A stretch of 64,000 nucleotides of DNA from DMER64 sp964600385 (lineage in GTDB: Bacteria; Bacteroidota; Bacteroidia; Bacteroidales; UBA932): positions 1 to 64,000 of the forward strand of contig CAZRJC010000001.1 of assembly GCA_964600385.1 (NCBI GenBank), in the 5' to 3' direction. Made by a program: the position numbers and the translations under genes. Shown piece after piece: positions 58,044-64,000 of this stretch; position 1 is the stretch's first letter, and every line of letters begins with the position of its first letter. The notes under the pieces were generated by a model. That model ran no database searches. It was not told where the DNA came from and saw only the letters and a list, made by a program, of their open reading frames with translations.

Positions 58044-60422
58044 CTACTTTTTTATAAATGAATACGGAAGTTGATCCTTTCTAAAGGTACGATTTTTTAC
58101 CGGTCTGTCGGTCATGATAAAAGTAAGTTCTCCCCCGTCCATTATCTGCCGGTGAGTGATATACGCTTTGTTCAACAGGGTTCCGTTCAGCCGCACTTCT
58201 TTCACATAAATATGACTGTCTGTCAGTTGCGGTGCATTCACGGTAAAAGTATTACCGTTCTCGAGCCGGACGGATATCTTTTTGAAGTAAGGAACTCCCA
58301 GCACGTATTCATCGGTACCGGGACAAACGGGATAAAACCCGAGGGCGGTAAAGATATACCAGGCAGACATCTGTCCGCAGTCATCGTTTCCGCACAAACC
58401 GTCCGGGGCGTTACGGTACATGGTGTCCATGATTTGCTTCAGCTGTTTCTGTCCTTTCCATGGGCTGTTCCACGCATACAGGTAAGGCACGTGATGTGAA
58501 GGCTCATTCCCGTGAACATAATTTCCAATGATACCGTCGCGTGTGATGTCTTCGGTTTTCTCAAAGTAGGAGTCGGGAAGGTTCATGGTAAAGAGCGAAT
58601 CGAGCCGCTGTTCAAAACGTTTGTCACCCCCCGTCTTTCTGATTAAATCTTCCACATTGTGAGGAACATAAAAAGAATAATTCCAGCTGTTTCCCTCAAT
58701 GAATCCCTGCCCGTGCGTATCGAGTTCATCGAAAGGCGTTATCCATTCCAGGTTCTCCTTCCGCGGCCTTACAAATCCGGTTTCGGGATGGAAAAGCCAC
58801 TGGTACGAAACCGCCCGTTCCCTGAACTCCTGAAGTTTCGGGACATCGGCCGCACGGTCCGCTAAAGTAAAGATACACCAGTCGTCATAGGCGTACTCGA
58901 GCGTAACCGAAGCGGAAGAACCGGAAGAACCGGCCGGTACAAAGCCGTATTTTTTGTAACCTGCCATTCCTTCGTAATTGGGATTGGAAGCGGTACGGGC
59001 CATGGCATCGAGCAGCCGGGGCAGCAGCGATTGGGGCAGAAGTCCTTTGACATAGGCATCTGCCAGTACCGAGACGGAATGGTACCCAATCATGCACCAA
59101 TTTTCATTTCCCTGCAAAGACCATACAGGCAGCATTTTATGAACGCTCTGGTCGTAATGGGCCAGCATGGATGCTACAAACTGGCGGCTTCGTTCCGGTT
59201 TTATAAGGTTCATGAGCGGATGCAGCGCCCTGAAAGTGTCCCACACGGAAAAAACAGTATAATTCACATGGTCTTCCGAATAATGGATATTATGGTCTAT
59301 GCCCCGGTAACGCCCGTCCACATCCTGATAAACAGACGGATTGATCATTGTGTGATACAATGCGGTATAGAAACTGGTCCGTCTGTCTTCCAGCACCTTG
59401 TTGCCCGATGCCGATTCTATGGTCACCACCGAAAGTTCCTTGTTCCATTTCTCCTGCGCCTGCCATAATACGGACTCAAAACTCTTGCCTCCCATCTCGG
59501 TTCGTAGGTTATTCAAAGCTCCCAGTGCATCCACGGCAGACAAAGCCACCTGGACCTCGAGCACTCCGTCGTCTGCGTACGCACGGTCACCCTTTACCAG
59601 GTCGAATTCAAAGTAGGCGGTCAGCCCCTGACCTCCCATTTCGGGAAAATTCTCTTTCTGATTGAACTTTCTCCAGAATCCGTTATATGTTTTCTCATTG
59701 TTGATGCGACATCCGTAATTCTTGACCGGACGGGAAAATTTGATGGCAAAATAGGTGTAATTGGTACGTGCCCATCCTTGTGTTATCCGGTATCCCGTCA
59801 GTGTGTATTCGTCTTCCACCCGGATCTGAGACCATAACACCTTTCCCTGGTAGTTGTAAATCCCGTGATTCAGGTCCACGATAACCCGCCCCCCGGCAGG
59901 CACCCCACCTTCGGGGGTAGTATAGGTATACCGGTGCATGCCTCCCCTTTCGGTGGCCGTCAGCCGGACTTCCACATTGTAGTCATCCAGAAAGACCTTG
60001 TAATATCCGGGAGAAGCCTCTTCCCTCTGATGGGAGAACCGGGACCGGTATCCGCTGTCGGGGTTGTCTGCCGTGCCGGGGTTCAGTTTCAATTCTCCCG
60101 TAACGGGCATAAGCAGGATATCACCCAGATCTGAATGTCCGGTGCCGTTGAGATGTGTATGGCTGAAACCCACAATGGTTTTGTCATCGTACTGATAACC
60201 TGAACAATACTCATAAGCGCGGGATTGGTACTTTCCATCTATGTTATGCGGAACGGTATCTGTATCGGGGCTCAGCTGAACGGCGCCAAAAGGCACGCAA
60301 GCACCCGGAAAAGTATGTCCCATGCGTTGCGTCCCGATAAACGGATTTACATATCTGGCAGGGTCCTGGGCTGTCATGAGTATGGGTACAAAAAAGAATA
60401 ATGTAATAAATAATCTGCGCAT
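58044..60422 (-). CDS. GH92 family alpha-mannosidase (exported)
   Basis: 792 residues, normal for GH92. A signal peptide (MRRLFITLFFFVPILMTAQ) precedes YVNPFIGTQRMGHTFPGACV, GFSHTHLNGTGHSDLGDILL, and in the C-terminal (alpha/alpha)6 part GNEPSHHVPYLYAW and CGNDDCGQMSAWYIFTALGF. These Ca2+-dependent exo-enzymes remove alpha-1,2 (or 1,3, 1,4, 1,6) linked mannose from yeast mannan or N-glycans, in the periplasm or at the surface. It follows a DUF362 ferredoxin gene by six bases, so they share a transcript. Confidence 0.93.
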   Translation of the reverse strand: MRRLFITLFFFVPILMTAQDPARYVNPFIGTQRMGHTFPGACVPFGAVQLSPDTDTVPHNIDGKYQSRAYEYCSGYQYDDKTIVGFSHTHLNGTGHSDLGDILLMPVTGELKLNPGTADNPDSGYRSRFSHQREEASPGYYKVFLDDYNVEVRLTATERGGMHRYTYTTPEGGVPAGGRVIVDLNHGIYNYQGKVLWSQIRVEDEYTLTGYRITQGWARTNYTYFAIKFSRPVKNYGCRINNEKTYNGFWRKFNQKENFPEMGGQGLTAYFEFDLVKGDRAYADDGVLEVQVALSAVDALGALNNLRTEMGGKSFESVLWQAQEKWNKELSVVTIESASGNKVLEDRRTSFYTALYHTMINPSVYQDVDGRYRGIDHNIHYSEDHVNYTVFSVWDTFRALHPLMNLIKPERSRQFVASMLAHYDQSVHKMLPVWSLQGNENWCMIGYHSVSVLADAYVKGLLPQSLLPRLLDAMARTASNPNYEGMAGYKKYGFVPAGSSGSSASVTLEYAYDDWCIFTLADRAADVPKLQEFRERAVSYQWLFHPETGFVRPRKENLEWITPFDELDTHGQGFIEGNSWNYSFYVPHNVEDLIRKTGGDKRFEQRLDSLFTMNLPDSYFEKTEDITRDGIIGNYVHGNEPSHHVPYLYAWNSPWKGQKQLKQIMDTMYRNAPDGLCGNDDCGQMSAWYIFTALGFYPVCPGTDEYVLGVPYFKKISVRLENGNTFTVNAPQLTDSHIYVKEVRLNGTLLNKAYITHRQIMDGGELTFIMTDRPVKNRTFRKDQLPYSFIKK

Positions 60423-60428
60423 ATCGGA

Positions 60429-61544
60429 TTAGACTTCAATGAGGGTATATTCACGGGAGCCCACCCCCATTTTTTGGGCATGTTCCAGTCCAAACAATCC
60501 GTCTGTACGGGGATGGACCAGAGAGAACTTATCCTCACCGGTCCTGGGTTGGGTGCCGTCCGGGTTGACCACGCTTCCGGCCATTGCAGGAGCGGCTTTC
60601 ACAAGATCATAGCAGGCCTGGTCCAGGGCCACGGGATCAAAAGAGGCCAGCATTCCAAGGTCCGGGACAACAGGTATGTCGTTCATGCCCCAGCAATCGC
60701 AATGAGGTGAGACCGAGGTGATGAAACTGATGTGAAAATGGGGTTTCCCTTTGAGCACGGCAAGCGTATATTCAGAAATTTTTGCAACAAGACCTTGGGC
60801 GGTAGAAGGAGCGCCCGAGGTGGCCGCATCGTACTGGCAAACGGCAATACACTGGCCACAACCCACGCAGAGAGCGTAATCAATCACCGCTATATTGTCA
60901 GCAGCTACCTTTATTGCTCCGTGCCGGCAATTGCGTTCGCACTGAACGCAACCCGTGCAGTTTTCCCTGTTGATAACCGGTTGTGAATCTGAATGCAGAT
61001 GCAGCTTGCCGCCCACGCTGGCAGATCCCATGCCTATATTCTTGAGAGTACCTCCGAACTGAGCCATCTCGTGCCCCTTGAAATGCGACATGGTAACAAT
61101 GACATCGGCCCGGGCAATGGCAGAACCTATATAGGCCTCTTTGCAATACTCACCCTCGGGAAGGGGTATGGTGACCTCGTCGGTGCCCTTGAGACCATCG
61201 GCAATAATAACCGGGGCTCCCGGGACGCTTACGGGGTTGAAACCATTCAGGAACGCCGTTTTCAGGTGGTCTACGGCATTGGAGCGGGATCCGCTGTAAA
61301 GAGTATTGGAGTCTGTAAGAAATGGTTTGGCGCCCATGTGCCGGAGTAGGTCAACCAGTCTGGCGGCATAATTATGACGCAGGAAAGCCATGTTTCCCAA
61401 TTCTCCAAAATGTATTTTTACTGCTGTAAAAAGATCCTTACAGGGCAATTTTTCAATACCGGCGGCCTTAACAAGCAACTCCATTTTTTTAGGGAGACTT
61501 TTGCCGGGACTTGACCTGAGGTTCGTGTAATATACTTCACTCAT
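60429..61544 (-). CDS. DUF362 domain protein with two [4Fe-4S] ferredoxin sites
   Basis: 371 residues. Residues about 30-190 are DUF362 (VKIHFGELGNMAFLRHNYAA, PFLTDSNTLYSGSRSNAVDH, TMSHFKGHEMAQFGGTLKNI). Two 4Fe-4S clusters follow: CTGCVQCERNC and CVGCGQCIAVC. Such proteins are widespread in anaerobes; reports of their function are few. It is cytoplasmic, without signal peptide, and precedes the GH92 gene by six bases, an odd partner for an exported mannosidase. Confidence 0.87.
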   Translation of the reverse strand: MSEVYYTNLRSSPGKSLPKKMELLVKAAGIEKLPCKDLFTAVKIHFGELGNMAFLRHNYAARLVDLLRHMGAKPFLTDSNTLYSGSRSNAVDHLKTAFLNGFNPVSVPGAPVIIADGLKGTDEVTIPLPEGEYCKEAYIGSAIARADVIVTMSHFKGHEMAQFGGTLKNIGMGSASVGGKLHLHSDSQPVINRENCTGCVQCERNCRHGAIKVAADNIAVIDYALCVGCGQCIAVCQYDAATSGAPSTAQGLVAKISEYTLAVLKGKPHFHISFITSVSPHCDCWGMNDIPVVPDLGMLASFDPVALDQACYDLVKAAPAMAGSVVNPDGTQPRTGEDKFSLVHPRTDGLFGLEHAQKMGVGSREYTLIEV

Positions 61545-61584
61545 TGCTGCATGTTTTAAGCGCCTAAGATAGGAACATTTTATG

Positions 61585-61592
61585 TATCTTTA
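61585..61592 (+). promoter_or_regulatory. -7-like box for the DUF2007-GH125 genes
   Basis: TATCTTTA differs from TAnnTTTG at the last base, 26 bases before ATG 61619. Confidence 0.3.
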
Positions 61593-61618
61593 TCGTAGAA
61601 TTATCAACACAACCTACC

Positions 61619-61840
61619 ATGAAAACAGTAGCTGAGCGCAATACGCTTTTCGAAGCAGATATTGTAAAAGGCAATCTGGAAAATGCCGGATTCCACCCCG
61701 TTGTTTTTGACAACAGCATGAACTCTTTTTATCCATTTACCGCCACCCAGGGTCCATCCATGGTAGACATCCGCGTTCCGGACGAGGAATACGAAGACGC
61801 CAGGGAATGGCTCGAAAAAGACCTTTCTTCCACCTTATGA
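61619..61840 (+). CDS. DUF2007 family small protein
   Basis: 73 residues. TVAERNTLFEADIVKGNLEN, then a beta-alpha-beta run ending VDIRVPDEEYEDAREWLEKD, fits DUF2007 (putative prokaryotic signal-transducing protein). The role is unknown. The stop overlaps the start of the GH125 gene (ATGA), so both may be translated from one mRNA. Confidence 0.8.
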   Translation: MKTVAERNTLFEADIVKGNLENAGFHPVVFDNSMNSFYPFTATQGPSMVDIRVPDEEYEDAREWLEKDLSSTL

Positions 61841-62175
61841 AAGAGTCGCGCCGCCAGTTCATCAGAAAAAGTGCCCTGATAGGAGCCGGGGCTGTCCTGG
61901 CACCGCACCTGCTTCGTTCCGCTGCAGGCGTCTCACGCGGGCAAAGTTCTCCGGGACTTCCCGCAGGCATACCTCCGGTAAACGGATTTCAAAGTCGCCG
62001 GCCCGCGCCTGCCGACCGCCGGTTTGTATCGGAAGCGGTAGAGCGGTTCATTGACGATACCGCCCGCAGGATTAAAGATCCCAAACTGGCCTGGCAATTC
62101 AGGAACTGCTATCCCTGTACACTCGATACCACGGTGTTTCACACCACTGAAAAGGTATTCCGGACACTTATGTGA
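61837..62175 (+). CDS. GH125 exo-alpha-1,6-mannosidase, N-terminal part (frame broken)
   Basis: This frame starts at ATG 61837 with a twin-arginine-like signal (SRRQFIRKSALIGAGAVLAP) and continues ADRRFVSEAVERFIDDTARR, NCYPCTLDTTVFHTTEK, which is the start of GH125. It then ends in an out-of-frame TGA at 62173-62175. At GAAAAGG (about 62150-62156) a missing A would rejoin it to the next frame, which reads GIPDTYVITGD. Together they make about 486 residues, the normal GH125 size. Either a real mutation or a one-base error in an A-run. ATG 61837 is preferred to ATG 61807, which lies in the DUF2007 gene. Confidence 0.75.
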   Translation: MKESRRQFIRKSALIGAGAVLAPHLLRSAAGVSRGQSSPGLPAGIPPVNGFQSRRPAPADRRFVSEAVERFIDDTARRIKDPKLAWQFRNCYPCTLDTTVFHTTEKVFRTLM

Positions 62176-63296
62176 TAACGGGAGACATTGACGCCATGTG
62201 GCTGAGGGATTCTTCGGCCCAGGTTTTCCCATACCTGCAACTGGCAGCCGGGGACGAACCGCTGCAACAAATGCTCCGCGGTCTTATTGCCCGGCAAAGC
62301 CGCTGCATTATCAAGGATCCTTATGCCAACGCATTCAATAAGGAGGATAACGGACGTGGGCACCAGGACGACATGACCCGAATGGGCCCGGGTATCTGGG
62401 AACGGAAATGGGAAATAGATTCGCTGTGCTATCCGGTCCGTCTGGACTATCATTACTGGAAAACAACCGGAGATTCCGGAGTTTTCACCCCGGAATGGGA
62501 CCAGGCCATGCGTACGGTTTACCGTACTTTCCGGGAACAGCAGCGTCCCGGCGGGAACCGCGACTCGGCTTACCGGTTCCAGCGCACCTCGCCCGTTGCC
62601 TGCGAGACAGTCATGCTGGGGGGATACGGGAGTCCCATAAAGCCTTGCGGGCTTATCTGCTCGTCGTTCAGACCTTCGGACGATGCCACTATCCTGCCGT
62701 TCCTCATTCCTTCCAATATGTTTGCCGTAGTGAGTCTCCGGCAGATGGCTGAAATTTACGACAGGCACTTTAACGGAGGCAGCGGATTCAGTGAGATGTG
62801 CCGCACTCTGGCCGCAGAAGTGGATGAAGCTATTGGCAAACACGGTGTGGTGAATCATCCCGTGGCCGGTCGTATATATACTTACGAAACAGATGGTTAC
62901 GGCAATCACTACTGCATGGACGATGCCAACGTGCCCAGTCTGCTGAGCATTCCCTACCTGGGATATTGTAAACCGGACGACCCGCTGTATCTGAATACCC
63001 GCCGTTTCATCTGGAGCCTAGACAACCCTTACTATTTTGAAGGGAAGGTCATTGCCGGAATCGGCGGGCCTCACCAGGGACAGGACAACGTCTGGCCCAT
63101 GAGTCTGATCATGTACGCGCTGACCTCGGACGAAAAGAAAGAGATTGACCGGTGCATTGCCATGGTCTCGGCGACCGATGCGGGAACGGGCTTTGTACAC
63201 GAAACCGTGCATAAAGACGATCAGACGCGATATACACGCGACTGGTTTGCCTGGGCCAATACGTTATTCGGAGAGCTTGTCGCCAGACACGTTTAG
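62172..63296 (+). CDS. GH125 exo-alpha-1,6-mannosidase, catalytic part (frame broken)
   Basis: 374 residues from GTG 62172. ITGDIDAMWLRDSSAQVFPY, GPGIWERKWEIDSLCYPVRL, FRPSDDATILPFLIPSNMFA and GPHQGQDNVWPMSLIMYALT are all GH125 signatures, including the acid residues of the (alpha/alpha)6 active site. It lacks the first ~110 residues and any signal, so it would be inactive or cytoplasmic if translated alone. GH125 enzymes remove alpha-1,6 mannose and fit with the nearby GH92. The stop is one base from that of the convergent GH2 gene. Confidence 0.88.
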   Translation: MITGDIDAMWLRDSSAQVFPYLQLAAGDEPLQQMLRGLIARQSRCIIKDPYANAFNKEDNGRGHQDDMTRMGPGIWERKWEIDSLCYPVRLDYHYWKTTGDSGVFTPEWDQAMRTVYRTFREQQRPGGNRDSAYRFQRTSPVACETVMLGGYGSPIKPCGLICSSFRPSDDATILPFLIPSNMFAVVSLRQMAEIYDRHFNGGSGFSEMCRTLAAEVDEAIGKHGVVNHPVAGRIYTYETDGYGNHYCMDDANVPSLLSIPYLGYCKPDDPLYLNTRRFIWSLDNPYYFEGKVIAGIGGPHQGQDNVWPMSLIMYALTSDEKKEIDRCIAMVSATDAGTGFVHETVHKDDQTRYTRDWFAWANTLFGELVARHV

Positions 63297-63297
63297 G

Positions 63298-64000
63298 CTA
63301 TTTTGCAGCAGCTTCTGTTTTCTGCCCGTAAAAGTCCTGCAATACATAAAATGCCTGTTTTTTTATGCCCCGTTCCGAAATCAGTCCCTTGCGGTTGAAA
63401 AAATCCTGAATGCCGTCCAACTGCCGGCGCGGTGAACGGAAATCCATGAGGATCCAGGGAGAAGTGCCTGCAAATCCTTCTGTACGTTCAAACATTTCCA
63501 GCGTATTACGGTAGATTTCCGCCTGGTATTCCTCGGTCCACCGCTGTTGTGGATCGCCGTGCAGGCCTTGCAGGGCACCGCCTCCGAACTCACTCACAAA
63601 GAAAGGTTTATCGTAAGGAATATCCCATTGGCGCGTTTGGCAGTCCCGGGGTGTTCCACCGTACCATCCCAGGTAATGGTTAAAACTGATAATGTCCACG
63701 TAACGGCTCATGTTGTCCTCGACCCTGGACACATTGTCTTTTGTTCCGGATACTTCCATGGCCATGCTCACCAGTCGTGTGGAATCTTTTTCCCTGACCT
63801 GAAGGGCCAGTTTGCCCAGGAATTCATCGCGTGCGGCACTGTGGGGCGTTTCGTTGGCCACAGACCAGATTACAATGGCACAGCGGTTTTTGTCGCGGTC
63901 CATCATGTCGCGCAACTGGGCGGAAGCATTGGCAAACGAATTGGGATTATCAAACTGGACGGTCCAATATACGGGAATTTCCGACCATACCATCAGTCCC
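63298..64000 (-). CDS. GH2 family beta-glycosidase, C-terminal part (cut by window edge)
   Basis: The frame is open to the right edge; about 234 residues are seen. GLMVWSEIPVYW, IVIWSVANETPHSA (acid/base Glu after Asn) and KPFFVSEFGGGALQG (nucleophile Glu) identify the barrel of a GH2 beta-glucuronidase/beta-galactosidase-like enzyme; the end (GTSPWILMDFRSPRRQ, NRKGLISERGIKKQAFYVLQ) is also typical. Substrate is not fixed: glucuronide, galactoside or mannoside are possible. It converges with the GH125 gene. Confidence 0.87.
   Translation of the reverse strand, partial: GLMVWSEIPVYWTVQFDNPNSFANASAQLRDMMDRDKNRCAIVIWSVANETPHSAARDEFLGKLALQVREKDSTRLVSMAMEVSGTKDNVSRVEDNMSRYVDIISFNHYLGWYGGTPRDCQTRQWDIPYDKPFFVSEFGGGALQGLHGDPQQRWTEEYQAEIYRNTLEMFERTEGFAGTSPWILMDFRSPRRQLDGIQDFFNRKGLISERGIKKQAFYVLQDFYGQKTEAAAK

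Overview
The window looks like chromosomal DNA of a member of the Bacteroidales (phylum Bacteroidota). Directly visible signs are many promoters with the Bacteroidota -7 box TAnnTTTG a few bases before start codons, almost no Shine-Dalgarno sequences, and family content typical of the group: FISUMP/fimbrillin lipoprotein, FtsX/MacB-like permease clusters, glycosidases of families GH92, GH125, GH2 and GH18, and a DUF6057-like membrane protein. The genus cannot be named from this. No rRNA, CRISPR array, transposase, integrase or phage structural gene was seen.

Layout. 1-5.5 kb is an accessory block next to a tRNA-Leu(UAG) gene: copies of the tRNA 3' tail, a dispersed repeat of about 63 bp, a Fic protein, a small beta-barrel-like protein, an AT-rich AlbA/Schlafen-type ATPase and the decayed end of a second one. 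5.5-8.5 kb holds an AraC regulator, a membrane acyltransferase, a Gdx/SugE-type guanidinium exporter and a small macro-like protein. 8.5-11.8 kb is another accessory stretch: three copies of a long palindromic element with inner hairpins, a broken HTH gene, a 52-residue peptide gene and a fimbrillin/FISUMP lipoprotein. 11.8-19.8 kb covers ion and stress functions: proton antiporter, CDF exporter, ZIP transporter, hemerythrin/RIC di-iron protein, LuxR regulator with a degenerate receiver, Uup ABC-F ATPase, HdeD-like protein and glycerate kinase. 19.8-26.9 kb is three tandem FtsX-type permeases. 27-31.6 kb has an M23/LysM peptidase, a metal-chelate ABC transporter (permease plus ATPase), a nitroreductase and an aminotransferase.

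31.7-42.7 kb is housekeeping: a plus-strand run (queD, polA, glycosyltransferase, sigma factor, rsmG, rpmH, PASTA protein, rluD-type synthase) meeting a minus-strand run (Na/Pi transporter, serS, ruvC). 42.8-46.3 kb has a ThuA-GH18 fusion, a two-domain Rid protein and rplU-rpmA, separated by a bidirectional terminator. 46.5-53 kb is a four-gene operon joined by ATGA overlaps: P-loop ATPase, Zn-less sirtuin, D-2-hydroxyacid dehydrogenase with Fe-S domain, and a calcineurin-like phosphatase fused to a PQQ-type propeller. It runs head-on into the operon AAA_28 ATPase-rhaD-like-purL. 58-64 kb is a glycan-degrading neighbourhood: GH92, a DUF362 ferredoxin, DUF2007, a frameshifted GH125 and a truncated GH2.

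Most unusual signals: the palindromic element family (8519-8631, 8680-8776, 11671-11786), whose inner stem varies in sequence while pairing is kept; the repeat-bounded genes next to the tRNA; the GH125 reading frame broken at an A-run; and the ThuA-GH18 fusion. All calls were made by reading the sequence and its translations; no database search was run.
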